DNA of 64,000 bases, from assembly GCF_019090165.1 (NCBI RefSeq), contig NZ_JAHRIB010000141.1:186001-250000 (forward strand). The letters are read 5' to 3'. Position numbers and translations under genes: made by a program. Below are positions 9,088 to 17,041 of this stretch, piece by piece. The stretch is from Streptomyces sp. BV286. GTDB lineage: Bacteria > Actinomycetota > Actinomycetes > Streptomycetales > Streptomycetaceae. Every line of letters starts with the position of its first letter. Positions within the stretch are counted from its first letter, which is position 1. The notes below the pieces were generated by a model. The model had not been told where the DNA came from. It saw only the letters and a list, made by a program, of their open reading frames with translations, and did not search any database.

Positions 9088-9348
9088 ATGAAACTCGGCA
9101 TTCATCCCGTCTCCCGCCCGGTCGTCTTCCGTGACCGTGCCGCGGACGCCACGTTCCTCATCCGCTCGACCGCCCGCTCGGCAGCGACGATCGAGTGGCG
9201 GGACGGCAACACCTATCCGCTGATCGACGTGGAGGTCTCGTCGGCCGGTCACCCCGTCTACACGGGGACCGCGCGGGTCGTCGACAGCGCGGGCCGCGTG
9301 GAGCGGTTCGAGCGGCGATACGGCCGCACCGCATCGGCTGCCCGGTGA
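9088..9348 (+). CDS. rpmE2: 50S ribosomal protein L31 type B, zinc-free
   Basis: 86 residues, ATG at 9088 with AAGGAAGG at 9073-9080. The opening MKLGIHPVSRPVVFRD and the internal TYPLIDVEVSSAGHPVYTG are the signatures of type B L31. There is no cysteine, unlike type A L31, whose CxxC motifs hold zinc. It lies 46 bp after rpmG and 37 bp before rpmJ. It is expected to take over from type A L31 under zinc limitation, freeing zinc from ribosomes. Confidence 0.95.
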   Translation: MKLGIHPVSRPVVFRDRAADATFLIRSTARSAATIEWRDGNTYPLIDVEVSSAGHPVYTGTARVVDSAGRVERFERRYGRTASAAR

Positions 9349-9385
9349 CGTTCGGCCGGTGCCCGAGCAGGAGGGGAGTGCAGGC

Positions 9386-9508
9386 ATGAAGGTGCGCAAG
9401 TCGTTGCGCTCGCTGAAGTCCAGGCCCGGGGCGCAGGTGGTGCGCCGACGGGGCTCGGTCTTCGTGATCAACAAGAAGGACCCGCGTCACAAGGCCCGCC
9501 AGGGCTGA
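9386..9508 (+). CDS. rpmJ: 50S ribosomal protein L36, zinc-free paralogue
   Basis: 40-residue protein starting at ATG 9386 with GAGGGGAG at 9371-9378. The L36 fold sequence is clear: MKVRKSLRSLK, then VVRRRGSVFVINKKDPRHKARQG. The usual C..C..C..H zinc ligands are missing, so this is the C- variant. Last gene of the rpmG-rpmE2-rpmJ group and followed 18 bp later by a strong terminator. Confidence 0.95.
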   Translation: MKVRKSLRSLKSRPGAQVVRRRGSVFVINKKDPRHKARQG

Positions 9509-9526
9509 CGCGTCTTGGGCGCAGTG

Positions 9527-9561
9527 CCGGGCCCGGCCACTTGAGAAGTGGCCGGGCCCGG
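9527..9561 (+). terminator. Rho-independent-type hairpin after rpmJ
   Basis: Perfect 16-bp stem (CCGGGCCCGGCCACTT / AAGTGGCCGGGCCCGG) with a 3-base GAG loop, 18 bp after the rpmJ stop. No long U-run follows, as is common for Streptomyces terminators. Confidence 0.9.
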
Positions 9562-9675
9562 TTCGCGTTCCACGTGCGGCCGGATTGACGGATTGACAAC
9601 CGTGCCCGCTGGGCAGGGAGCCAGGGAATGTCATGTCATGTGCACGACTACCTTCCCCCCACAAGGAGGTCGACC

Positions 9676-10242
9676 ATGCACGTCCGCAAGCTGACAAGTG
9701 GACTCACCGCCGCCCTGGCGGTGACCTTTTCCCTGATGGGCAGCCAGGCCGTGGCCGCTCCGGCGCCGGTCGCGGAACGCACGGCCGCCGCCCGGATCCT
9801 CACCTACGACGCCAGCGGTTCCGCGGAGTTCAGAACCGCGGTCGACCGGGGCGCGGCGATCTGGAACAACAGCGTCGACGCCGTCGAACTGCGCCCGGTC
9901 ACGACCGGACAGCGCGCCAACATACGGGTCCTGGCGGACAACGGCTGGCCCCGCGCCCAGACCACCTCACTGGGCAACGGCACCGTCTACATGGGACGCC
10001 AGGCGGTGAATCAGGGGTACGACACGATCCGTATCTCGGCCCACGAGCTCGGGCACATCCTCGGTCTGCCGGACCGCAAGCCCGGTCCCTGCTCAAGTCT
10101 GATGTCCGGCTCCAGCGCGGGAACCGCGTGCACGAACCCCAACCCGAACGCGGCGGAGAAGGCCGAGGTCGAGGACAACTTCGGTGGCCTCCTCACGCGG
10201 ACGGCCGGAGCGGCGCCGCTCGGCGTCGTGATCGTGGACTGA
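9676..10242 (+). CDS. snpA: Snapalysin-type secreted zinc metalloprotease (M7)
   Basis: 188 residues, ATG at 9676 with a full AAGGAGGT (9663-9670). Signal peptide with a cut near residue 28 (..SQAVAA-PAP). The zinc site reads HELGHILGLPD: His123, Glu124, His127 and Asp133, the HExxHxxGxxD pattern specific to snapalysins, which use Asp as third ligand. Cys139 and Cys152 likely form the family disulfide. The protein is small, as expected for M7 enzymes that hydrolyse milk and other proteins outside the cell. Its usual divergent LysR activator gene is not next to it here. Confidence 0.93.
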   Translation: MHVRKLTSGLTAALAVTFSLMGSQAVAAPAPVAERTAAARILTYDASGSAEFRTAVDRGAAIWNNSVDAVELRPVTTGQRANIRVLADNGWPRAQTTSLGNGTVYMGRQAVNQGYDTIRISAHELGHILGLPDRKPGPCSSLMSGSSAGTACTNPNPNAAEKAEVEDNFGGLLTRTAGAAPLGVVIVD

Positions 10243-10246
10243 CACG

Positions 10247-10300
10247 CGGAACTCCGGAACTCCGGAACTCCGGAACTCCGGAACTCCGGAACTCCGGAAC
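10247..10300. repeat. Tandem octamer repeat CGGAACTC
   Basis: Six exact head-to-tail copies of CGGAACTC plus a 6-base partial copy, starting 5 bp after the snapalysin stop codon. Overlapping GGAACTCC/GGAGTTCC arms can pair, so the RNA could fold in several registers. Probably a simple-sequence array prone to copy-number change. Confidence 0.95.
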
Positions 10301-10327
10301 ACGGAAGCCGAAAGCCGGTGGAGCAGT

Positions 10328-10366
10328 CGTACGCCCCGGAACCCGTGTCGGGTTCCGGGGCGTACG
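10328..10366 (+). terminator. Strong hairpin, probable terminator of snapalysin gene
   Basis: Perfect 18-bp stem starting CGTACGCCCCGGAACCCG with a 3-base TGT loop. It lies between the snapalysin gene and the convergent small membrane protein gene at 10421, so it could stop transcription in both directions. Confidence 0.85.
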
Positions 10367-10420
10367 GGCGGAAATCCAGGCCCTTCCGGGCGGCAGCCAG
10401 ACGGCATGGCCTCGCCGTGG

Positions 10421-10663
10421 TCAGAAGGGCAGACGGCCACGGGTGCGACGGCCGGCCGAGCCGCTGCGGCCCACCGCACGGGAACTGGTGTGGAACGGCT
10501 TGCTGAGCCATCGGCCGAGAGGGCCGGGAGCCTTGCTGCCGGCTCGCGCACCGGCGCCGAGCGAGCGCTGAGTGCCGCGTTCGGGGTGACGTGAGATACG
10601 GGGGACGAGAAAGGCCAGTACGGCCAGCACGACACATACGGCAACGATGGCGACAACTATCAC
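10421..10663 (-). CDS. Small single-span membrane protein (DUF6411-like)
   Basis: 80 residues from GTG at 10663, with AGGGAG about 7 bases upstream. Residues 1-20 form one hydrophobic segment (VIVVAIVAVCVVLAVLAFLV). A basic tail follows containing RISRHPERG, GSKAPGPLGRWLSKPF and a final RLPF. The pattern resembles a small conserved Streptomyces membrane protein that I recall as DUF6411, unverified. Function unknown. The N-terminus is probably membrane-anchored with the Arg/Lys-rich tail in the cytoplasm. Confidence 0.75.
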   Translation of the reverse strand: MIVVAIVAVCVVLAVLAFLVPRISRHPERGTQRSLGAGARAGSKAPGPLGRWLSKPFHTSSRAVGRSGSAGRRTRGRLPF

Positions 10664-10822
10664 GGGCGGACTCCCTGTCGATCGGTCAGGTGAGTCACGA
10701 GTGCCCCGGCACGGCGCGTCCATGTGGACTTTGATGCCGACAGGCCGAGTCGACCGAGCCGTACGGGGACTCGTTGCCGTCAGCCGTCAGCCGTCCGGCT
10801 GTCGGCGCCGGGGTGTGGGTCG

Positions 10823-11281
10823 TCAGACGGTGTCCGGGTCGCCGAGGAGGGCGAGCCGCGCGGTGATGTGCTTGCCGACCGGCTCCCTCTGGACCTCGAA
10901 GCCCTCACAGATGGCCATGACGATCTCCAGGCCGTGCTGACCCACTCGTCCGGGGTCCGCGGCCCGGGCCACCGGCAGTACCGGATCGCTGTCCCAGACG
11001 ACCACCTCGAGCGTGCCGCCGACGATCCGCAGATCCAGCAGGACAGGCCCCGGCGCGTACTTCAGCGCGTTGGTGACCAGCTCGCTCACCACCAGCTGGG
11101 TCAGGTCCACCGCGCGAGCCGTGACCGGCAGGCCGTGTACGGACTGGGCCCGCGCGAGGAAGTCGGCCGCGAGATGGCGGGCCTCCGCGATGCAGAACGA
11201 ATCGCCTTCCAAAGCAACAGTGGTCTGTATGCGGCCACGCTGCGGCGCCATTCGGCCTCCGCCCCTGATCAATGATTCCAT
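10823..11281 (-). CDS. ATP-binding regulatory protein, RsbW/anti-sigma-like HATPase
   Basis: About 152 residues if started at ATG 11281; ATG 11251, with GGAGG just ahead, would give 142. The GHKL fold is recognisable from VSELVTNALKYAPGP (N-box, Asn for Mg-ATP), VWDSDPVLPV (G1 box region) and GRVGQHGLEIV (G2). Streptomyces carries dozens of such short HATPase proteins that act as anti-sigma factors or partners of SpoIIE phosphatases. No cognate anti-anti-sigma or sigma gene is adjacent. Its promoter lies in the gap that also holds a 17-bp inverted repeat and the start of the pseudokinase gene. Confidence 0.85.
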   Translation of the reverse strand: MESLIRGGGRMAPQRGRIQTTVALEGDSFCIAEARHLAADFLARAQSVHGLPVTARAVDLTQLVVSELVTNALKYAPGPVLLDLRIVGGTLEVVVWDSDPVLPVARAADPGRVGQHGLEIVMAICEGFEVQREPVGKHITARLALLGDPDTV

Positions 11282-11495
11282 GCAGTCCACCCTCACCCTG
11301 TGCTTGGCCGCATCTACCCCCTCTTTCCACATGTACGCATCCGTCTTTCGCGGAAAGGACCGGACCAGGGCTTCAGGCCGCGGGCCTGGGAAAACGTGTC
11401 GGTGAGCCGCAACGGCCCGGGGCGGAGACGGAAGATCCTCCGTCTGGGCCGAGTTCTGGCATAGCCCCGGAAGTTGCGGGTAGTGGCCCCCTGTC

Positions 11496-11547
11496 GGCGG
11501 GAAAGCGGACGTGGAACCTGGGGAGGTCAAACGTCCGCTTTCCCGCC
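11496..11547. promoter_or_regulatory. Long inverted repeat between two divergent genes
   Basis: GGCGGGAAAGCGGACGT at 11496-11512 is repeated exactly in inverted orientation at 11531-11547, separated by 18 bases. The 445-bp gap (11282-11726) between the HATPase and pseudokinase genes holds no credible ORF. Because both genes point away from it, a regulatory site or attenuator-like structure is more likely than a terminator. A smaller repeat AGACGGA/TCCGTCT lies just upstream near 11427-11446. Confidence 0.6.
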
Positions 11548-11726
11548 TCTTTGCGCTCCGGCCGTGTGGTGATCCGTGCCACGACCGCGGTGGTGACCCG
11601 TTCCATGGCAGGGGGAGCCGGTTCGACGGCCACCTCGTCGCCGGCGATTGCGGATCCGTTGAACGCAGGACATGACCCACTGCGTACTCCTGAGGACTGG
11701 GAGCCAGGGTTCGACGAGGGATGGGC

Positions 11727-13355
11727 ATGGGCAACGCGGGCGCCGCTGCGAATGAGTTGGTTGCCGGAAGGTATCGGCTTCAGGAGGTCGTCCACCGTGA
11801 AGCGAACTGCGTCTGCTGGTACGGGGAGGACACCGAGTCCGCGCGTCCGCGGCTGCTGACGCAGACGCAGCTGCCGCCCGATCCGTCGGAGGAGTCGGCC
11901 GGGGCGGCCATCACACGGATCATGCGCGCCTCCGAGATCATGGCACTGCGCTGGCCGGGCAAGGCCGCGAACGTCATCGACGTGGTCGAGGAGTCCGGCA
12001 GCCTGTGGACGGTCGTCGAGTGGATCGACGGCATGCCCCTGGGCGAGTTCCTCGATCAGTACGGCGCACTCGAATGCGCGCGGGCCGCCCGCATCGGGCT
12101 CGACCTGCTCGACGTGCTGGAGGCCGCGCACAGCGAGGGCCTCGTACACGGCGAGCTGAGCCTCGGTCAGGTGTTCGTACGCGACCACGGCGGTGTGGTC
12201 GTCTCCGGCTACGGTCTGGCGGGCGTGGCTCCGCCGGCACGGATCTGCGCCCCGGCGTACGCTTCCCCGGAACAGGCCCGTGGCGAGTCCTACGGTTTTC
12301 CGGCAGACCTGTGGGCCCTGGGCGCGCTGCTCTACACGATGACCGAAGGGCGCCCGCCCTTCCGTGACCGCGGCAGGCCCGAGACGACCCTCAAGGCGAT
12401 CGTGCGGTTGCCGCTGCGCAGCCCGCGGCGCGCCGGCCCGCTGGCCGACATCATTCAGGCACTGCTCCGCAAGGACGCCCGTGAACGGCCGACCGGCCCC
12501 GCGGTGCGAGAAGTCCTCAGAGACATCATCAGTGAGAACCCCGGAGCGGCTCGGGCGGCGAATCCGCAGTCGCGGCCGTCGGCGCGCGGACTCCTGGGCA
12601 GAGCCGGGGGCAGACAGAACCTCGGCCGTGCGGCGCTCGTCGGGGCCGCGGTCGTCGCTGCCGTCGCGGTGACGGTCACCGCCCTTGCCGTGACCGGCGA
12701 CAGCTCCGACGACGACTCCTCCGTACCCGACGCGGCGCCCTCCCGCACGGGGCCCGTGATCCCCACCGGGGCGGCGAGCGAGGTGAGCACGCCGCCGCCC
12801 GGAAGGGAGACTGCCTCCGCGTCGCCCTCGCCCTCCCGCTCGTCCGCTCCCTCTCCCTCCCCTTCGCCCTCCGCCACGTCGACGCTCCCGCCCGGGTTCC
12901 GTGTCTCGAAGGCACCCGAGGGTTTCGCCGTGGCTCTCCCCAAGGGCTGGAAGCGGCTGAGCGCCGACCGTGCCGAGGACCGCTCCTACCGGGTGGTCCT
13001 CGGCGCCGCCGGCGACCCGCGGAATTTGACGGTCACCTACAGCACGCGCGTGGGCTCCGACCCGGTCGCCGTGTGGCGGGACACCGTCGAGCCCGCGCTG
13101 CTGCGGCAGGGGTCCGGGTACGACAGGCTGGGCGCCATCCGTGCGACGACCTACCAGGGCCGCAAGGCCGCCGACATGCAGTGGATCGAAGAGCCCGAGG
13201 GCACGCGGGTGCGCACGTTCGGACGCGGGTTCCTCATCGGGGGCGGCCAGGGCTTCTCGCTGCGCTGGACGACTCCGGAGGCCGACTATGACTCCCCGGC
13301 CAATCAGCAGGCGTTGAAGACCTTCCTTGCGACCTTCCGCGGCTCGGCGGGCTGA
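11727..13355 (+). CDS. Transmembrane protein-kinase-like protein, probable pseudokinase
   Basis: 542 residues from ATG 11727 (GAGGG about 7 bases upstream; ATG 11721 is too close to it). Residues 14-265 follow the bacterial Ser/Thr kinase fold, including the APE-like ASPEQ and DLWALGALLYTM. The catalytic parts are lost: the glycine loop is degenerate, no Lys occupies the VAIK position, HRD is HGE (141-143) with Gln where the metal Asn should be, and DFG is SGYG (160-163). A membrane helix at about 302-322, a Pro/Ser-rich linker, then a C-terminal domain (about 391-542) outside the cell. Such proteins usually sense or scaffold rather than phosphorylate. Monocistronic. Confidence 0.88.
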   Translation: MGNAGAAANELVAGRYRLQEVVHREANCVCWYGEDTESARPRLLTQTQLPPDPSEESAGAAITRIMRASEIMALRWPGKAANVIDVVEESGSLWTVVEWIDGMPLGEFLDQYGALECARAARIGLDLLDVLEAAHSEGLVHGELSLGQVFVRDHGGVVVSGYGLAGVAPPARICAPAYASPEQARGESYGFPADLWALGALLYTMTEGRPPFRDRGRPETTLKAIVRLPLRSPRRAGPLADIIQALLRKDARERPTGPAVREVLRDIISENPGAARAANPQSRPSARGLLGRAGGRQNLGRAALVGAAVVAAVAVTVTALAVTGDSSDDDSSVPDAAPSRTGPVIPTGAASEVSTPPPGRETASASPSPSRSSAPSPSPSPSATSTLPPGFRVSKAPEGFAVALPKGWKRLSADRAEDRSYRVVLGAAGDPRNLTVTYSTRVGSDPVAVWRDTVEPALLRQGSGYDRLGAIRATTYQGRKAADMQWIEEPEGTRVRTFGRGFLIGGGQGFSLRWTTPEADYDSPANQQALKTFLATFRGSAG

Positions 13356-13464
13356 TCGGGTCCGGGACGGGGAAGGGGCGGAACGGGCGGAGTCACGGAC
13401 GCCGCCGTCGTAGCCGGGTGGCCTGGGGCGCGTCGGCCCCGCCCCTTGTCGTGGACGGCTGACG

Positions 13465-13704
13465 TCACTCGCCGCCGGGGTTCTCCGAGTCCTCTGCGTA
13501 CGGGGCCTCCCAGCGCAGCAGGTCCCCCGGCTGGCACTCGAGCACCTCGCAGAGCGCGGCGAGCGTCGCGAAACGTACCGCCTTCGCGCGGCCGTTCTTG
13601 AGTACGGCCAGGTTGGCCGGCGTGATCCCCACGCGGTCCGCGAGCTCGCCCACGGACATCTTCCGCTTGGCCAGCATCACGTCGATGTCGACGGTGATCG
13701 GCAT
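13465..13704 (-). CDS. Small XRE/Cro-type HTH regulator (YozG-like)
   Basis: 79 residues, almost entirely a helix-turn-helix domain: KRKMSVGELADRVGITPANL followed by LKNGRAKAVRFATLAALCEVLECQPGDLL, the HTH_26/YozG arrangement. ATG 13704 overlaps the stop of the DUF2975 gene by one base (TGATG), so translation is coupled. This regulator/DUF2975 membrane pair recurs in Gram-positive genomes. It probably represses its own operon through the CGATAG repeats upstream. Confidence 0.9.
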   Translation of the reverse strand: MPITVDIDVMLAKRKMSVGELADRVGITPANLAVLKNGRAKAVRFATLAALCEVLECQPGDLLRWEAPYAEDSENPGGE

Positions 13705-14201
13705 CAGATCACCTCTTCCAGCTCGGCCTGCAGCTGCGCCGCCTCGACGTCACGGGCGACGGCCTGGGCGAGCAGCATCCGCAGGACGAGCACGACGAGC
13801 GCGACCCCGAGGACCGCCACGACGGCCCCGCAGATCAGCAGGACCACGCCGGGGGCGACGGCCTCGCCCGGCGCGAGGAGGACCGCGAGCCCGAACAGCA
13901 GGAAGGCGGCCGCCACGACCGCGCCGATCACGATGTGCACGTACCGGAAGGCGGCGGGGGAGAAGACCGTCCCTCGCCGCACCATCGTCACCAGCCGCCA
14001 CACGCAGACGAGGACGACCTGGGCCGTGACGACGCCCAGGACCGTGATGACGAGGAACGGGGTGCGCAGATACGCGTAGTCGCTGTTGAGCTCCCTCATG
14101 TCCGAGGCCAGCAGCGGCACCATCACCGTCTGGACGAACAGCGAACCAGCGATCAGCGCCACGAGTACGACGCGCAGCGCAAGCACTGTCAGCTTCCCCA
14201 T
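13704..14201 (-). CDS. DUF2975 family membrane protein
   Basis: 165 residues with four hydrophobic segments (about 5-27, 48-70, 88-110, 120-142) and a charged C-terminus (ARDVEAAQLQAELEEVI). The segment FVITVLGVV..VCVWRLVTMVRRGTVFSPAAFRYV is the DUF2975 core. ATG at 14201 has GAGGGAG six to seven bases ahead. It is the first gene of a two-gene operon with a YozG-like regulator. Function is not established; the pairing suggests an envelope protein whose dose is tightly autoregulated. Confidence 0.9.
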   Translation of the reverse strand: MGKLTVLALRVVLVALIAGSLFVQTVMVPLLASDMRELNSDYAYLRTPFLVITVLGVVTAQVVLVCVWRLVTMVRRGTVFSPAAFRYVHIVIGAVVAAAFLLFGLAVLLAPGEAVAPGVVLLICGAVVAVLGVALVVLVLRMLLAQAVARDVEAAQLQAELEEVI

Positions 14202-14223
14202 CACCACTCCCTCGATCGACCAG

Positions 14224-14250
14224 CGATAGAAATCTATCGAGAATCGATAG
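14224..14250. promoter_or_regulatory. CGATAG/CTATCG repeat operator upstream of DUF2975 operon
   Basis: CGATAG (14224-14229), CTATCG (14234-14239) and CGATAG (14245-14250) form two overlapping palindromes, 23 bp upstream of the DUF2975 start. The AT-rich steps also fit a -10 region, so binding by the downstream HTH protein would block transcription. Confidence 0.7.
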
Positions 14251-14296
14251 GTGAGGCAAGGGGGTGGATCGCAAGGGTGGATCGCAAGGGGGTGGA

Positions 14297-14974
14297 TCAA
14301 CGGTGCGCGATGCGTTCCACCTCGCCGAGTCGTGCCGCGCCGAGGCGGCCGGCTTCCAGGGAGAGCAGCCACGGGAGCAGTTCCGGTGAGGCGGGCAGTT
14401 CGGTGTAGAAGCCGAGGCGCAGATCGGCGAGTTGCTCCTCGAAGAGCCAGCCGTCGACCGCGTCGCGGAGGTGACGGTCCGCCGACTCGGTACGGGTGTC
14501 GGCCCATACGGTCAGCCACGGCCCGAGGGTGCCGCCGCTGACCGCGACGGTCTCCAGCACGTCGGTGACGGGACCGGGGTACTCGTGCAGCGTCGCTCGC
14601 CACCAGCCGCGCCACACCTCCTCCAGGGCCTCCCGCTCGGGCCCCGGCCAGTCGCGCCACCGGGCGGCGACGAGCCGCGAGGCGACCAGGCCGTGATCGA
14701 CGTGCAGCCGCCCGGTGACGAGGAGCCGCACGATCCTCGGTGTCAGCCGCCGGTACAGGGTGGGAAAGTCGTCCCAGTGGCCGGCGGACCGGGCCGCGAC
14801 GGACGCCACCAGATCCTCCGGCACGAGATGCGGGGGCCCGGCCAGGACCGCGAGGTCGTCCTCGGGGTAGCAGTGGCCGCAACCACCCGCAGCGAACGGC
14901 TGATCGACGAGTGGTGCGAAAGCGGTGTCCAGCGCGTCGAGTGCGTACCGGAGTCGCTGGTGGGGATCGGTCAT
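14297..14974 (-). CDS. Conserved hypothetical protein with CGHCY motif
   Basis: 225 residues, ATG at 14974. No signal peptide or membrane segment. The only eye-catching motif is CGHCYPEDDL near residue 32, which could bind metal or be redox active. The rest is rich in Trp, Leu and Arg and looks helical. I do not recognise a named family, although proteins with this opening (TDPHQRLRYALDALD) seem familiar in actinobacteria. It lies between the DUF2975 operon and the broken MFS gene on the same strand, without coupling to either. Short direct repeats of GGTGGATCGCAAGG lie just past its end (about 14264-14294). Confidence 0.75.
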   Translation of the reverse strand: MTDPHQRLRYALDALDTAFAPLVDQPFAAGGCGHCYPEDDLAVLAGPPHLVPEDLVASVAARSAGHWDDFPTLYRRLTPRIVRLLVTGRLHVDHGLVASRLVAARWRDWPGPEREALEEVWRGWWRATLHEYPGPVTDVLETVAVSGGTLGPWLTVWADTRTESADRHLRDAVDGWLFEEQLADLRLGFYTELPASPELLPWLLSLEAGRLGAARLGEVERIAHR

Positions 14975-15028
14975 CGATACCTGCTGCTGAGGACCTCGTC
15001 CGGCCGGCCGGAGAAGAGCGCGACGCTA

Positions 15029-16365
15029 TCAGGACCGTGGTGCTGCCCGGTCATCGGGATGCGCGTCAGCCTTCGCTCCGCCGCCGGAGGGCGCCCGCCC
15101 GCGGCTGCGGTCCATCTCCCGCCATTCCGGCCGCAAGCCGGTCAGGTTCGTGGTGAGGAAGTACGCGACCCCGCCGACCAGCAGCACCGGCACCGGTCCG
15201 GCCATGGCCACCGCCGCTCCGGCGATCAGCCCGCCCAGGGGGATGCCGGACCATGCCATGGCGTCACCGAGGGCGTTGACCCGGCCGAGCAGAGGGCGTG
15301 GCACCCTCTCGAAGAGGACGGCTCCGATGATCGGGTTGAGGAAGCCGGCGCCGAAACCGCTGACGGCGAAGACGGTCAGCACGGCACCCATCGGCGCGTC
15401 GGCGGCGAGGACCAGGAACCGTGGCGCCCCGGCGACCAGGAACCCGATGAAGAACACCGCCCGGCGCGCAGCCGGTGTGCGACCGCCGTCGCCAGCAGGC
15501 TCCCGCCGATCGCCGCGGCTCCCGCGACCGCGCTCATGAGACCGATCGCGGTCGGTCCGTTCCCGGATTCCCGGGCCCAGACGGGAACGAGCACCGCGGC
15601 GAACGCCGCGTCCAGCAGATTGGTGACGCCGACCATCATGATGAGGGCGAAAAGCAGTGGGTCGCCGCGCAGGAAGGCCCAACCCTCGCGGAACCGCTGC
15701 CAGTAACCCGGTCCCTCTCCGTCGCGCGACGAGGCGTCCTCGGCGGAACGGCCCACACCTCGGGGCAGCATCAGTGCGATGACCGCCGAACCGGCGGCGA
15801 AGCAGGCCGCGTTGACCAGCAGGCCCGTCAGAGGGCCGACCAGCGCGACCAGGGAGCCGCCTACCGCGGGGCCCGCGGTGGAGGCGAGCCTCTCGATCAC
15901 GCCGGACAGGCCCGTTGCCCGTTCCAGCGGTACCCGGCTGTGGTCGGCCGCCTCCGGCACCATGACCTCCTTGGCGAGGTCACCGGGGCCCCGGGCCGCT
16001 CCGATCAGCGCCACCAGGACCAGCAGCAGGGGGAAGGAGAGCAGATCCAGACCGTGCAGAAGCGGAACGGCAGCGGCGGCGGACGCGCTGGCCAGGTCGG
16101 TGGTCCAAGAGATGACGCGCGGGCCCACCCGGTCCACCAGTGGCCCGGTGAGGGCCTTGACGACCACATAGGGAGTCATCTCGAAGAAGGCGACGAGCCC
16201 GGTCTGAGTGGCGCTGCCGGTCGTGACGAGCACGAACCAGGGCAGCGCGATGCCCGAGATCCGAGTGCCGGTCAGCGAGACCGTCATCGCCGTGAGTACG
16301 CCGACCAGCGGCCGTAACGACCGTCGGCCAGGTATGGCGTCCGTACTCGAGGCGGTCCCGCTCAC
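15029..16365 (-). pseudogene. MFS transporter broken by a single-base frameshift
   Basis: GTG at 16365 overlaps the ArsR stop by four bases. The first part is a clear MFS exporter (SLTGTRISGIALPWFVLVTT, PLVDRVGPRVISWTTDL) and stays in frame to about 15470. There VAHRLRAG runs into unrelated codons, while the missing transporter half (RRAVFFIGFLVAG ... LGRVNALGDAMAWSG) continues in the -1 frame to a stop at 15029. Joining the frames gives about 445 residues, normal for a 12-helix MFS drug-type exporter. One missing base near 15461-15480 in a GC run explains it. Either a real inactivating deletion or an assembly error. Confidence 0.85.
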
Positions 16366-17027
16366 GGTTTTTCCGGTGCCGCCGCCTCGTCGGTCTCCGC
16401 AGGGTCTGCCGACGGCGAGGGTGCATCGGGCTCGGGCAGCAGATGAGTGATCACAGAGAACCGCTCGGCGCCCTTGGGGGCCGACACCGCGGCCTCCGGC
16501 GTGTCCTGGCGGTACCGGCTGACGACTCCCCGCAACTCCTCGTAGAGGTCGGCAGCCTCCTCGGGGGTCAGTCGCAGGCCCCAGTCGCTGATGTCGAAGG
16601 TGTCCCGCCACACGCGGGGCATGGTCTGGAGCTCGTTGAGGGCCCGCTCCGTGCGCGCGGTGTAGGTGGCGGCTACGGACCTCAGATAGACCAGCGTCGT
16701 CTCCGGCTCGCGCTCGGCCAGGTCGCGGTCGTTGAACCATGTCTTGCGATGCACCGAACGCCACCAGCGCTCACGCGCGTTGCCGCGTTCCGTGTCCTCC
16801 TCGACGAGACCCGCGCCCGCCAGTTGGCGCAGGTGGTAGCTGGCGGTGCCGGAATTGATCTCCAGGCGCTCCGCGAGCCGGGTGGCCGTCGACGGGCCGT
16901 GCTTCCGCAGCAGTCCCACCAGCCGCACCCGCAGTGGATGCGCCAGAGCGCGCAGACCCTTCGCGTCCAGAACGACCGTGTCCTGCTGGGTATTTGGGCG
17001 CTGCGGCGCCGCGTCGGCTTCAGTCAT
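16362..17027 (-). CDS. ArsR-family winged-helix regulator
   Basis: 221 residues from ATG 17027 with AGGG a few bases upstream. The N-terminal third is an ArsR-type winged helix (LAHPLRVRLVGLLRKHGPSTATRLAERL, SGTASYHLRQLAGAGLVEE). The remaining part resembles the helical C-terminus of HTH_20 regulators (RWWRSVHRKTWFNDRDLAERE). No cysteine-rich metal site is visible, so the effector is more likely organic. It is translationally coupled to the MFS gene, suggesting drug-responsive control of that exporter. The inverted repeat at 17042-17091 just upstream is the probable operator. Confidence 0.9.
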   Translation of the reverse strand: MTEADAAPQRPNTQQDTVVLDAKGLRALAHPLRVRLVGLLRKHGPSTATRLAERLEINSGTASYHLRQLAGAGLVEEDTERGNARERWWRSVHRKTWFNDRDLAEREPETTLVYLRSVAATYTARTERALNELQTMPRVWRDTFDISDWGLRLTPEEAADLYEELRGVVSRYRQDTPEAAVSAPKGAERFSVITHLLPEPDAPSPSADPAETDEAAAPEKP

Positions 17028-17041
17028 ACCGAGCACCCTAG

